Positions 22,388 through 33,979 of a DNA stretch of 64,000 bases are shown here, in pieces. The notes beneath the pieces were generated by a model. The model saw nothing but the letters and a program-made list of their open reading frames with translations, was not told the DNA's origin and searched no databases. The first letter of the stretch is position 1, and every line of letters starts with the position of its first letter. The translations under genes were made by a program, and so were the position numbers. The DNA comes from Torymus aiolomorphi (Eukaryota; Arthropoda; Insecta; Hymenoptera; Torymidae), in the NCBI GenBank assembly GCA_036365515.1, contig CM070875.1, positions 90,057,128-90,121,127 on the forward strand, given 5' to 3'.

Positions 22388-22589
22388 TGTGGCTCGCGAA
22401 TTTTTGTGTGCGCAAGGGGATTTTTAGTTCAATAACGCGGAACTCAAAAGTGCTTTTGCACTGCCAGTGGTATCCTTCACAAGGTACCTACTGGATTACC
22501 ACTGGCTAAAGAAAATACGAATTTCCTCAACTGGTGGTTCGGTCTTTAATCGCTAGACCCGGGTAACTCGCTTTTTAACCTGCTTGCTT

Positions 22590-23230
22590 GGAGGTTATGT
22601 CGCTTTATGGTTATTGCGCAAACGTAATTCGCTTGTTTGCGCAATGTGCACACGTTTTTATCGCATGCGCAAACGATTCAGCGCCTGCGCAAACGATAAA
22701 ATCGGTGCGGTCGCAATTTCGCGGATGCGTGAGCGTTCTCGCGGGGTTATAAGTCTTTGATTGCGAATTGCAAATAAATAATTGACTTTTTTCACTTCTA
22801 CTTCCTGCGCAAATCTATTCGGCACGCGAGCAAACGATTCCGTGTCGAAAAATCCAAATTTGTGTTTTCCGCACGCTGCGCATGCGCGGCACTAAAATCA
22901 CTAGGTGTAATAGTTTCACCAGCGCACGCGCAAACGATTCCGCGTCCAAAAACAAAAATCTAATTTTTCGGCCCTTTGCGTATGCGCAAACTCAAAATTA
23001 GTGATGCGCGCACCTCTCAGTGAGATGCGCTACTGATTCCGCGTGCTAAATTAAAATTTTAATTTTTCGACCCTTTGTGCATGCGTAAACTCGAAATTAG
23101 TGGATGCGCTAACGATTCCGCGATAGTGATTTTCCACTTTTTTTTCGATTTCTGCGCATGCGCGGCCTCAAAATTACTGCGCGCAACCTCTAGGCCGTTC
23201 CCCGCGTCCGCGCTCACGCGTATTTCCCCA
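22590..23230 (-). repeat. Gypsy leader: repeated GCGCAAACGATTCCGCG motif
   Basis: Between gag and the 5' LTR the motif GCGCAAACGATTC-GCGT recurs at about 22672, 22692, 22828, 22930, 23030 and 23108, with CTTTGTGCATGCG-AAACT blocks between. The unit is roughly 100-110 bp and degenerate. Leader repeats in gypsy elements can hold packaging signals or, in Drosophila gypsy, insulator sites; no function can be assigned here. Confidence 0.6.
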
Positions 23231-23652
23231 AAAATGCGGAAATTTCCGCTAATATCCCTTAAAACGCGAATTGGGTACGTATTCTGCTACTTCACGCCCC
23301 GGCGTGCACGTGAGTTGCCCAACAAAGAGATCGAACGCTAAGAACCTATTATTGATAAAAAAAAGGTTAATAGATAGTGTAATGAATAATAAATAAATAA
23401 TTGTTAATTAATCTCGTTGTTGCCCTCACTAAGTACTTCGACAATGCTCGGCCTTCACAAGCAATGTCCTCGCTACGTACGTGCAGGCCGGGTTATTCAC
23501 TCCAAGCAAGGTTATAAACCACCAGTTCGTTACCCTTGCACACACTATACACTTTTGTATTAATTAATTATCCCTCTCGATAATTAATTATTCGCAACGC
23601 GAATCTCGATCTGTTTAAATAATCGAATTATTCCCTAACCTATGCTTTCCAA

Positions 23653-23668
23653 CACGTTAAGGGCGCCA
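23653..23668 (-). other. Candidate primer-binding site (tRNA-Lys-like)
   Basis: Two bases inside the 5' LTR the minus strand reads TGGCGCCCTTAACGTG. TGGCGCCC followed by AACGTG is the complement of the 3' end of animal tRNA-Lys(CTT), here with two extra T. This position and sequence fit a minus-strand primer site, as used by gypsy-like elements. Confidence 0.55.
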
Positions 23669-23670
23669 GT

Positions 23671-24266
23671 TGTAACGGGGTTCAGTTAGGGAGAGGGTAT
23701 TAATCCCTCTCAGGGGTTCGCGGGGTAATATACGGGTGTATTCTACGCCCGGGCAACTCACCGTTGTAGAATTACCTGTAGTCCGGCAGAAGCGCCTCGG
23801 CACAGGTTCCGAACATGCGAGTCCAGCTTCTATTGTAGAAAGCCAGGCCGCTTTCCACTAAAACCGGCGCTGCGCTCTGCCGCTGCTGCCAACTGCTGCC
23901 CGCGAACTACGGTCTGCTCGCTATGACCTAGCGTTACCAGCGCAGCCGGTCTTTGCCGCACAACGCCGCTCGAGCTAACTCCAAAGCGGCTGATGAAATA
24001 CTTACTCCCGCTACCGATGTTCCTCTAGGAGGCAATGCCTGCGACTAGCTGCAGCAACTGAAAAGGGTAAAGGGCGGTATTCGGAAACTCATGCATAGAT
24101 TAAGGCGCGCTCAATAAATACTCGTGATTCAACTATTTAAGATAAAACAAACGGTTTTATTACGGTAAGCAACGCGCTACGAGGCATTCGACGTTCCGGC
24201 GCGCGAGATTCGAATCTCGTACCGCCGTCTGCTCGGTTAACGCGACTCATATCGGCGCCCGTCACA
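23671..24266 (-). repeat. 5' LTR of the gypsy element (596 bp, internally deleted)
   Basis: Same TGTAAC and GTCACA ends as the other LTR, with scattered substitutions. It lacks about 482 bp of the middle: TTTATTACGGTAAG is followed after seven bases by CTACGAGGCATTCGACG. LTR copies are identical at insertion, so the deletion came afterwards, or the element arose by recombination between variants. Confidence 0.9.
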
Positions 24267-24878
24267 GTATATATATTTATTGCATATATTTATTAAAAAA
24301 TATGTTCATATATATTCAAAAACCAAATTTCTCAATATAAAATATACGCAATAAAAGTATAAAATAAAGGAGAAATTATTTGAATGATAAGAGATTTTAA
24401 TAATTAGCTAAGTGAAAATTGTATATAAAATTTAATTAAGTTTCGATTTGATCCATATAAAAATACAAATAAAATCAAAGAAAAGATTTTTAAATCAAAA
24501 TTTTTAAAGTGATTATGCTCTTATATTTTCAAAAAACAAATTTCACAATATAAAATATACGCAATAATAGTATAAAATAAACGAGGAATTGTTTAAACGA
24601 TATTATAATAGATCTAAATCAATAGCTAAATGAAATCGGTATACGAAATTTATTTAAGTTTCAGTTTATACATAAAATAATAAAAATAAAATACAACAAA
24701 AGCTAAAATAAAATACAACAAAAACATTTACGCTATCAAAATTGATAGCGTAAATGTAGTCTTATATATTCAAAAAAATCACTACCTTGAAAATAAATAG
24801 GTTCAAAGTCTTCAAGGTCTTATTTTTCGAAGTTGGTGGGTTGACGAGCGGAGCGAGTAGGGCGCGCAGCCCCCCTAG
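24267..24878 (+). other. Helitron copy 2 3' tail and terminus
   Basis: AT-rich tail (two related stretches at about 24330-24440 and 24540-24670 share TTTC-CAATATAAAATATACGC) after the gypsy element. Near its end comes a GC-rich segment (GACGAGCGGAGCGAGTAGGG), then GGGCGCGCAGCCC and CTAG at 24875-24878, followed by T. The hairpin plus CTAG|T is the expected Helitron 3' end. Confidence 0.7.
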
Positions 24879-25294
24879 TATATATATAGAATAGAATAGA
24901 ATAGAACAGTTTTTATTTGTAAATTACAAAATAATTAAGTTACAGTCTACCATCCCGCATTCGCCCAGGCTCATGTCTGTGAGGCGGGGAAAACCCAATA
25001 GGCAAACCACGTGGGATAAATCCTATTAGGAAAACCCGCCTCAGGATGGTTCAAAGTATTGAACATAATTAACATTTGTGTACATTATATCGCAATCGTA
25101 TAATCATCACAAACTTAGTCAATGGCAATCGCCAAGTCACGAAGTATCACATAATTGAACTTAGTTATTCTTCAATCTAGCGATTACAGATTGAATTCAT
25201 CACATTGCTTTATTCATACGATATACGTCAGAAGATTAATCACAAAACGATTTTAGTACTGTTATCAAAATAGCAGTACAAGTCTATATTCTAT

Positions 25295-28132
25295 TTACAC
25301 ATATATACAGTCGACATCGCATAACCTTTGCATCAAGTACGTCCTAAACGCCGCTTTGAATTTACTCGCCGAGGAAACATTCTTAATATCGCGAGGTATC
25401 GAATTCCACAGTCGCGTACCCTGGGACCAGAAAGAATCCAGCCCTACGTCAGTTCGTGATGACGGAACTATAAGTTCTCTGCAGTGAGTTCTACTCGACG
25501 TTCTATCTTGGCACTTTTGAAATAAGGGAACTAGGTACACTGGCTGACCCAAATTTATAACTTTGTACATTAAGACCGCTGCAAAATATGCCCTTCTCTC
25601 CCTTAAGTCAAGCCACTCTAGCTTATTTCTATATGGGCTGATGTGTTCATCTTTCTTAGCACCACTTACATATCTCACACATGAATTTTGCAATATTTGC
25701 AGTTTCTTTTGAAGTTCACGCGTCACGTCAAGATACACTAGCGAGCAGTAATCTAAATGAGACAACACGAGAGAGCTTGCGAGCTGCTTACGTAAGATCT
25801 CGGTGGTGCAGGATCGAAACCGTCTGAGTCCGTATAGGGCTCTGTTAACTTTCCGGCTAACTGCATCCACTTGCGCTTTCCATGTTAGTTTCAAGTCCAT
25901 TACAACACCGGGATTAGTTACAGTGTCGACAAAGGGGACGAAAACGTTGTCCTGAATCTCAATGCCAGACAAATGCATACCCCGTAGTATGTTAATATTG
26001 TGGTTAGATCCAAAAATAATAGCCTTAGTTTTTCTTACATTGAGACTGAGGGCGTTGTCGACGGCCCATGCCGCCACTGCTCTACCTATAATCGACAAGT
26101 GTCATATCCCTTCATTCAGCTCGTCTATGGTTGTCTGCGTGTAAACTTGTAAATCATCTGCATATAGCAGGTGCCCGATACCACTCGATTGAGAATTATT
26201 ATTAAAATCCAAAAAAATGTGCTGTAGGTCATTTATATAGAGCCTGAACAGAAGGGGTCCCAGAACCGAGCCCTGTGGTACGCCGAGATTGGTTGTGAGC
26301 CAATTCGAGTCTCCATTTTGCTTCGTAATCACTTTTTGATTACGACCTGTAATATACGACTTTATCCACAGGACTACCCCCGTGGAAAATCCCATTCTGA
26401 TCAGTTTATGCAATAATTTAGTTGGCGATATGGTGTCGAACGCCTTGCTGAAATCGAACAATAGGAGAATGGTAAGTAGTTGTTTTTCGTTGTCTATTCC
26501 CGCTCTTATATCCTCCGTCAATTTTAGTAGAGTTGTCTGCGTACTGTGACCTGGTCTAAATCCAGATTGAAAAGGATCGATAATTTTCTTTGAAGCTAAA
26601 AATGCTGAAATCTGATCATGTACAAGCTTCTCAAGAACTTTGGATAGAAAGCTCAATAGTGCCACTAAACGAAAGTCCGTAACAGTCGATGGGACAGCTG
26701 TCTTTTTAAGTGGCACCAAATGAGCTTTCTTCCATGAAGCATTGAAAATATCAGCTAGGTGATAGCCAATAACTGGAAGAGCTTTTGCTATCACACCTTG
26801 TGGTATTCCATCCTCACCCTTAGCCTGCGAGGAGAAATGTGCAACAGCTAGAACCACATCTGAAAAAGTAACTTTACTGAAGGCGAAGCCTTCTTCACTA
26901 GCCGTTGCCATAACTTCATTCATATTTTCCTCACGTTCTTCAGCCGAGACTGAGACCCCCGCAAAGTGCGTGTTTAATTCTTTTGGGGAAAACCCGTGAA
27001 GTTCCTCCCTAGCTCGATTTTGTGGAAGAAGACCTAAACTTTTCAACTCTTTCCAGATATCTTTCCCGCTATCAAGTGTCTCGAAAATTTTATTCTGAAG
27101 AAATGTATCTCGCGCTTCTCTTGAGCGTTGTTCTGCTAATAGCGCTAGCGATTGGCATTCTTCACAGTGATCATGATTTCGCGTTCGTTGATATCTCCGA
27201 CGTAAAGCGTCACGGTTAACGTACAACTCTCTGAGCTCCCCGTCAACCCGCGGCGGTTGTTGTTTTCTATTCGGACGAAATTCCTTAATCGGGGCTAATT
27301 CATCCAAAGCCTTCATGATATTTGCATTAAGATCTTCTAAGCGGGTGTCAACGTTGACAGTCGACCAGTCGCAATCATTCAAATAAGAAAGCAGCTGTTC
27401 TTGACGAATAGCCTTAAAATTACGGTATGTAAACCTTCCAAGTGAAGGTTTTTGAGATACGGGAACGTCAATAACGATATCAATTATATTATGACTATTG
27501 CGATAAGTCGCCGTCATATTGTTAGAATCTAGTACTACGTCATCTTCGTCCGTGAAGATTACATCGATCCATGTGTGAGATTTGCCGTTTTGGTGATTAG
27601 TCGCGCCATGCTCAATAAGTTTTAGGTTAAGTTGACATGCTAGGTGTTTTACGAAAGTTGACTCCTGCTCCGTTACTAACATATTCGCGTTGAGATCTCC
27701 CATTACTATTCGATGCGCAAAACCCACGGAGTGTTGTTCGAGAGCTTCAGCCAAATCAGAGTTGATAAGCTCGGCGTCTGGGGGCCTGTAAATGACTGCT
27801 ACAAACACGGGGGGCGAAGAGCCCTGCTGTATACTACACATGATGTACTCTGGAACTCCCGGCTTTCCTTCGTCCACCATGGTAGCCGATGTACATAAAA
27901 TTTTAGCTTTCCATAAATTGCTAACATACAGCAGAACATCTCCTCCATGCGTATTTCTGTCCTGCCTGATTATTGAGTAGCCTTCAATCTCGACGAAATC
28001 ATCTCCTATATTAGGCCCGAGTCGCGACTCTGCAATACCGAAGAGATGGTAAGAGGGATAAGAGAGCAGGAATTGACGAAATGTTGTTATGTGCGCTTTC
28101 AAAGATGTCGCATTTAAAAATCCTGCTTTCAA
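25295..28132 (-). pseudogene. LINE ORF2: endonuclease and reverse transcriptase (one in-frame stop)
   Basis: The frame from the ATG at 28132 encodes 676 residues, stops at a TGA (26102-26104) and continues in the same frame for 267 more codons to 25295. Residues 1-230 form the APE-like endonuclease (start MKAGFLNATSLKAHI; then FGIAESRL, IYRPPDAE, MGDLNAN, SHTWIDVIFT, ending near a YRNSHN-I block). RT motifs follow: FRPGHSTQTTLL, FDFSKAFDT, LGVPQGSVLGPLL and the catalytic YADD near residue 655. The part after the stop is the RT thumb and C-terminal domain. A single TGA is the only break seen, so the insertion is young. The start overlaps the ORF1 end region. Confidence 0.92.
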
Positions 28133-28169
28133 TCCAATATACCGAACCTCTTTTGCACTATCATTATCT

Positions 28170-29949
28170 AGTCATGGGCTAACGTTAGTAATCGTATCGT
28201 TTGTACCCAAATTCGATTTATTATCAAATGTGTCTTTCTCCATACTATTTTTATTACCCGAGCCACTAAATTTTGCCGTACCGGTTGAAATTGTGATCGC
28301 CTGCAGATCCGCCGCAGTCATGATCAGCTGCGACGTTTCACCATCTCGCATCTTGGCCAGGAAACGGCCTCCTCTATGCCAGAAATATTTAAACTGTAAT
28401 CCGCGAGCAACAGCCTTTAAGCTTCTGTACTAAACGAACTTCTCTCTGCTCAGCATTTCGTTGATGAAAATTTTCCCGTTACTTATGTTGTCAACCGTTT
28501 CCTGATCAAGTTCCGAGAAGTTCAATCCTTTGTGTTAAACCGTGTAAATCTATGCTTGGCATACATTAATTCTTTAACGTGCTTATGGTCGCGGAGTTTG
28601 ACTATCCACGGACACCGACGTTTAACGGGTTTAATCTCTGACGAGCCTACTGGATTTTTTCTATTTGACCGAAGAGAGCGTGTAGAAATGATATCATCCC
28701 TCCGAATAGTCGGAAGGATGGTAGAAAGGACGACATGGACCACATCTAAATTGTGCTTATTAGAACCTTCAAAAATGTTAGTGACGATGATTTCATGCGA
28801 GTAATCCGCACTATCTACTTCATTTCTAGGTGTACACTGCTTATCGTTACTTTCTGCGGCCTTATTATTTTTCGCAGTGTGCTGAAATCCGATCAACGTT
28901 TCTTTCAGTACAGTATTATCCTCGACAAGCAGCTTGCACGTATTACTCATTTCAATAAACATTTTATTTTGATGCGCGATAACTTCTTCAAGGGCTAAAA
29001 TCCTCGCAACCAGTTCTCCATTGTTTGTAGAGATAGTTTTTGCCGGCGCAGCCGAGACGGTTGGCGGCGCGAAATCCCTAGTGTCACGTGATTTTAAGTC
29101 GTCAAGCTGCTTCTCGAGCATATCGAAACGCTGAAATAGAAAACTGAAGGTGCTAACAGGAATTAGCACATTGGTTACCCCTATCAGATCGGCTATAATT
29201 TCTTCAGAAGTCTTCAACGCTGCAGGAGACACGGAGAAATTCTCCGTGATATCTAGCTGCGGTGAAGAAGTCTGCAGCGCCACAGCTTGGATAGTAGAGA
29301 GCTCGTCTTTTTTATTTACTCCCACCTCCGAAAACTCTGTCTCGATCGTTGTTTCTACGTCTGCATTGGCTGTTGACTTCAGATTTTCATGCAGTTGATT
29401 TGGCGAATTAGATGCGACATCGATTAGCGAGGCAGATCCTGAAATAGAGACAGAGGCAGAAACGGAGGCAGAAGAGGGAGAAAATTCAGTGTCACTCCTA
29501 TGCGAGGAGGAATTCTCTAGTTTTTTTTCTGTAGGAGTGGACGTCCCATTTGGATGTTTCGACGCATTTGTTTTGGTGGGTGTAACGCGTTGTACATAGG
29601 GGAGCAGAGGTTGTCTTTTCCTCTCTGTACTTTTAGTATCGCTTATTTTTGATTGCTTGGAAGCATTCAGCAGTTGGTTCTGCTGAGTCTGCTGCCGCAC
29701 ATTACGACATAAATCGCACGGGCTATTTAACTTTTTCCTTGCACATCTAGAGTGACAGGGTTTATTGCATTTTGGGCATATATTTAGTGGCCGTATACAA
29801 ATATTATCGCACACGACACATTTACTACTATAGCCTTTATCGATGCTTGTTGACATCGTGACAGCACAGGTGTTTACAGCTGTCCCGACTCGAAGCAGGT
29901 ATCGCGAGTTTGTTTTGTTTTGATTACTTGTACCTGCGTTTAAATTCAA
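28170..29949 (-). pseudogene. LINE ORF1 with PHD-type zinc finger and coiled coil
   Basis: An open frame of 475 codons (29949-28522) begins with a zinc finger of the C4-H-C3 (PHD) pattern: Cys44, Cys47, Cys58, Cys61, His66, Cys69, Cys78 and Cys81. A Ser/Thr/Asn-rich middle follows, then a leucine-rich coiled coil (FDMLEKQLDDLKSRD; ELVARILALEEVIAHQNKM). The C-terminal block resembles the RNA-binding region of LINE ORF1 proteins (KRRCPWIVKLRDHKHVKELM). Similarity to such proteins continues past the stop in other frames to about 28170, just before ORF2, so the end is frameshifted. Met32 (29856) is an alternative start that still keeps the finger. Expected role: RNA binding in the LINE particle. 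Confidence 0.75.
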
Positions 29950-30345
29950 TTTGGCTCTGACTGTTACTGGAAAAATCGCATTTGTTGAGTTTTTAATGCA
30001 AGCACCAGCTGAAGTGATGAACTGTGACGTGCGTGCAAGTGTAGTGTTGTGCTCTTCAATGCATGTTCCCTCTCTACACGACAGTAGCCACAGTTCGCAC
30101 GAATGCCAGCTCCACAGCCTGTCGAATGCGAGCTGTCGTGGTCCGTGCCAGATTCTCGTTGTTCTGCAGTTTTTCTTGATTACCTCAACGTGGCGGATTA
30201 ACAGATGGACGAATTTATATCTCAGATTCGCGAAATTCTATCTTTGTATTTTTGCGCGCTGAGGGGCCGAAGATACGGCCTAAAAAATCAGAGCCGTACA
30301 GAGGTACGTCTGCACACTTTGCGCCCTCTACCGGAGTTTTTCGTA

Positions 30346-30354
30346 TATAGTTTT

Positions 30355-30387
<33 letters not shown>

Positions 30388-30580
30388 CATAAAAATATCT
30401 AGCAGTCTAATTTTGTTTCCCCAAATTTGATAACTTAAGCGTAAGTATTTGAATAGTAACAAAGTGATTTAAAAATTAAATAAAACAAACATAAAATTAT
30501 AGAAGATTCTTGCTTCAACTAAGAAAGTATCGAATAAGCAAAAAATTCTTAATTAATGACAAATACAACGAAAGCAATAC
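30346..30580. other. (TA)n and AT-rich spacer
   Basis: TA dinucleotides at about 30355-30384, then AT-rich DNA without ORF or repeat. The four bases at 30581-30584 (ATTT) are the left target duplication of the following solo LTR. Confidence 0.7.
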
Positions 30581-30584
30581 ATTT

Positions 30585-31983
30585 TGTCGCAGGGTGGATT
30601 TTCGGGCTAAGGCACGTTTCACCTGCGTACCTTAGCGGTTCAATTCCATATCTCTCGGTTCAACTTCCAGAGATATAATAGTCAGATTGGGTAACAGACG
30701 CTACAACGTCGTGCAATGTTAACCCAATCTGGTTACTTACCGTGCAACACGCAAGTCGAAGACTTGCGCTTTGTTTCTCACCAGTGACTCGAACTCTCCT
30801 CTCGTTCACTGGTTCGTGTGCCGGTTGCTCAGATGAAACGATACGTTTTCTCTTACGTAACGACCGCGGAGGCGGCGGGGAACTGGGAATGACTAGGTCG
30901 CGAAATAATAACTCGAGAGGTTAAATGTTAATAATAAAAGACTATTGTTTATTGAATTAAAAAGGGAAGTTAAAAATTAGCTGGAATACACAAAATGAAA
31001 AGTAGTTGATTTGCCCTATCGAATCTCTACCTAATAGGTGCGCCCGCGAAGTACGTGATGGCAGCTGTCTCGGTGACTGACGTCACGCTCACGGTCTAAT
31101 ACTTTGTACACGCGGTAATATACTTCGCGCGCCCGCGGTAAGTTAATTCGCGTAATGGTTACTACGCGAGAAGTGAGAGAGCGGCCGCGCTCGCTGCGCG
31201 ACACACACACATAAAAGAGTGCGAGAGGGAGCAGATTACGCTCTCGTGTCGCCTGCGCACTTGCCGCGCGCACTTGCCGGTTATGAATAAATTGAACTTG
31301 AAATTTGACCTTGGCGACGACTACGGGTACCAGGTCTGTACTCTCTCTCAGCACTCGCTCTCCGCACGAGAACGCCTAAACGAACCCGTTGTCCAGGTGC
31401 GACGAGCCTGGACAACCGGCAACGCGATATTAATTCACGGCGCGGAAGAATGCGTGCACGCTTACCTTATATTCGATTTAGCGCGGCTCAGCAAGATGAT
31501 CGGTCTCGGGCAGGTCGTGTCTTACTTCCCGGGGAAAGTATAAGCTTCGATGCTGCTGTGAAGTGGACACGAGAAGCGCTACTCCTTCCTCAAAACAACT
31601 AAGTGGTTTGAGTGCGGCAGGTGACACTAGCCTGTCGTACTTGAACTTTGTACTTTTTCGCGCGAAAACCGGAGAAGTACGTCGATACACTATTTCTGTT
31701 TAACGCGACAAAGACACTCGTGATTCGCGCTCTGATACGGTACTTCTTTTAATCAAATCCGATGAGTCTTCTTTAAATAACGGGCGAAACAAAAAGGAGC
31801 GAAAGGAGAAGCGGTTGCAGTCTACTGTAGCGAACTATAAGATGGCTGTTCCCTCTCGCCGGGATCTGCTAGTCGTCACGTCGATGCAGCTCAGATTCTG
31901 CATTGACGCGCCATCTCGCGTTCGCGCGCATGAGTTACTTCGACTACGAATTATACGCGACGTCGGTACGGCGGGCCGTGACA
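30585..31983. mobile_element. Solo LTR (1399 bp), TSD ATTT
   Basis: The segment starts TGTCGCAGG and ends CCGTGACA, giving TG...CA ends with a TGTC/GACA inverted pair. ATTT flanks it on both sides (30581-30584 and 31984-31987). It is GC-rich against AT-rich flanks and carries AATAAAAGACTATTGTTTATT about 350 bp from the left, comparable to TAAGATAAAACAAACGGGTT in the LTR of the gypsy element. No gag or pol lies next to it. A 4-bp duplication fits Ty3/gypsy-type integration. Solo LTRs arise by recombination between the two LTRs. Open frames inside are probably not genes. Confidence 0.75.
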
Positions 31984-32679
31984 ATTTGTAATATATAGGA
32001 TATTCCGTAATCATAATTGGCATACAGTGATTTAACCCATTAAAGCCCAAATGTCCTAAATTTGCAACGAATTTTCATGCAGTTATTTTTCATATTATCT
32101 GCACCAAAACAAATTTCCGACCTATCATGTCCGACGTAATATTTTACGCTCTTTCAGAATATGGCCTTAGAATTTGTCTAACATCACTGCTAAAAAAGTT
32201 ATAAACAAATATTTACAAAAAAACGCGATTTTTTCAACTGAAAAAAATTTTTGATTCAAAATTTTTTGAAGAAATCGCTAAGATGCACATTTTTTTGCAG
32301 CTAGAGAAGTGTCCTCGAGTCCTAAATTTTAAGACACATGGGGTACAAAATCGAAAATCCAACATGGCGGTTCTCAAAATGGTGTCCGAAGTGAACATTT
32401 TTTTGAAAAATTTCAGGATACTATAACTTGAAAACCATTAGCTTTTCTGAAAAAATGTTAAGAACGAAAGGTTCTTAAAATTCATCAAGAAATACACTGG
32501 AATTTTTCCAGATTTTTTTCATGAAATTTTGAAATTTTTTTTTTGGATTTTTGAAAATTTCCAAAAATTCACAAAAAATTCCGAAAAAATTCCAGTGCAT
32601 TCTCTGATGAATTTTAAGCATTTTTTGTTCTTTCTAATTTTTTCCAAAAGTTGATTGTTTTCGAGAAAAAAAATCCTAA

Positions 32680-32688
32680 ACATATTAT

Positions 32689-32753
<65 letters not shown>

Positions 32754-32875
32754 ATATATATATAATATATATAAAAATAATATATATATATATAATATAT
32801 ATATAGATAATATATAAATATAATATATATATACATATAATATATATATATATAATATATATATATATAATATGT
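32680..32875. repeat. (TA)n-rich palindrome centre
   Basis: TATATAAT-type low-complexity sequence at the centre of the palindrome. Open frames here encode only Tyr/Ile runs and are artefacts. Confidence 0.9.
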
Positions 32876-33511
32876 TTAGGATTTTTTTTCTCGAAAACAA
32901 TCAACTTTTGGAAAAAATTAGAAAGAACAAAAAATGCTTAAAATTCATCAGAGAATGCACTGGAATTTTTTCGGAATTTTTTGTGAATTTTTGGAAATTT
33001 TCAAAAATCCAAAAAAAAAAAAATTTCAAAATTTCATGAAAAAAATCTGGAAAAATTCCAGTGTATTTCTTGATGAATTCTAAGAACCTTTCATTCTTAG
33101 CATTTTTTTCAGAAAAGCTAATGGTTTTCAAGTTATAGTATCCTGAAATTTTTCAAAAAAATGTTCACTTCGGACACCATTTTGAGAACCGCCATGTTGG
33201 ATTTTCGATTTTGTACCCCATGTGTCTTAAAATTTAGGACTCGAGGACACTTCTCTAGCTGGAAAAAAATGTGCATCTTAGCGATTTCTTAAAAAAATTT
33301 TGAATCAAAAATTTTTTTCAGTTGAAAAAATCGCGTTTTTTTGTAAATATTTGTTTATAACTTTTTTAGCAGTGATTTTAGACAAATTCTGAGGCCATAT
33401 TCTGAAAGAGCGTAAAATTTTACGTCGAACATGATAGGTCAGAATTTTTTTTTGGTGCAGATAATATGAAAAATAACTGCATGAAAATTCGTTGAAAATT
33501 TAGGACATTTG

Positions 33512-33979
33512 AGGGGACGCGTGGAATAAGGGGCTAAGTCGGCTTAGACCCTTTTTCCGCCCATCGGTTAAATGAGACCTACAGATCATTATCTATCACC
33601 ATGCAAAATATTACACGCCAAAAATTTATTATTATTTTTTTAGAAAAATGTTTATATTAATGTTATTATTTTTGTTTTGACATTTAATTTGTGAAATAAA
33701 ATTATATTTGCATTTTTGACTGATTAATCCTTGACTTACTTCATTAAATTTGGATAATATTTGGAAAAAGGGTCTAACTCATTTTTTTTTAATTCTTATA
33801 ATTTTTGTTATGGTTATATAATATATCAAAATTTTATCATAAAATGTTTCATTCACTGTTAGCTTTCATTTGATAAAAGTTTTATTCATATTGGTTAAGC
33901 CAATAAAAATTTTTATTGTTTTTATTGATTATCTCAAAATGTACGTTTTTGAGTTAGCCCCTTATTCCGAATAGCCCCT
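33512..33979. mobile_element. MITE in the right arm of the foldback element, TSD CATTTG
   Basis: The left arm of the palindrome gives the empty site: ...TTTAGGACATTTGGGC... In the right arm 468 bp are inserted after CATTTG, and CATTTG is repeated after it (33506-33511 and 33980-33985). The insert ends are AGGGG-6-GGAATAAGGGGCTAA on both sides in inverse orientation. No coding capacity. Superfamily not determined. Confidence 0.8.

Larger units (their letters stand above)
14732..24266 (-). mobile_element. Ty3/gypsy LTR retrotransposon, minus strand, TSD GTAT
   Basis: Two related LTRs (14732-15809 and 23671-24266) begin TGTAAC and end GTCACA on the plus strand. They enclose gag, protease, reverse transcriptase, RNase H and integrase, all on the minus strand. 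GTAT flanks both ends (14728-14731 and 24267-24270). Gene order PR-RT-RH-IN identifies the gypsy group. It is much more GC-rich than the surrounding DNA and sits in the tail of Helitron copy 2. Frameshifts, an in-frame stop and unequal LTRs show that it is no longer intact. Confidence 0.92.
8470..24878 (+). mobile_element. Helitron copy 2 (with two nested insertions)
   Basis: Reading along the plus strand, Rep/helicase homology runs from about 8470 to 14697, interrupted by a 2.2 kb element (10095-12291). Its 3' tail is interrupted by a gypsy element (14732-24266). Removing both inserts joins the protein blocks in the normal order: N-terminal zinc region, Rep, helicase. The 3' end is placed at 24878: the sequence GGGCGCGCAGCCCCCCTAGT gives a short hairpin, then CTAG followed by T, the classical Helitron terminus. 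The host-specific element is about 4.7 kb without inserts. Confidence 0.75.
24888..30345 (-). mobile_element. LINE (non-LTR retrotransposon), nearly full length, minus strand
   Basis: Minus-strand order is a 5' UTR (about 29950-30345), ORF1 with a PHD finger, ORF2 with endonuclease and reverse transcriptase, then a 3' UTR ending in a (TTCTA)n-type tail (plus strand GAATAGAATAGAATAGAACAG, 24889-24909). Both ends lie in TA-rich sequence (TATATATATA at 24880 and about 30356), so a TA-repeat target is possible. ORF architecture suggests the Jockey/CR1 group. The copy is only lightly damaged: one stop in ORF2 and a broken ORF1 end. Confidence 0.9.

Noticed and set aside
32519..32904. Tyr/Ile-rich open frames
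   Set aside because: They run through the (TA)n centre of the foldback element and reflect low complexity only.
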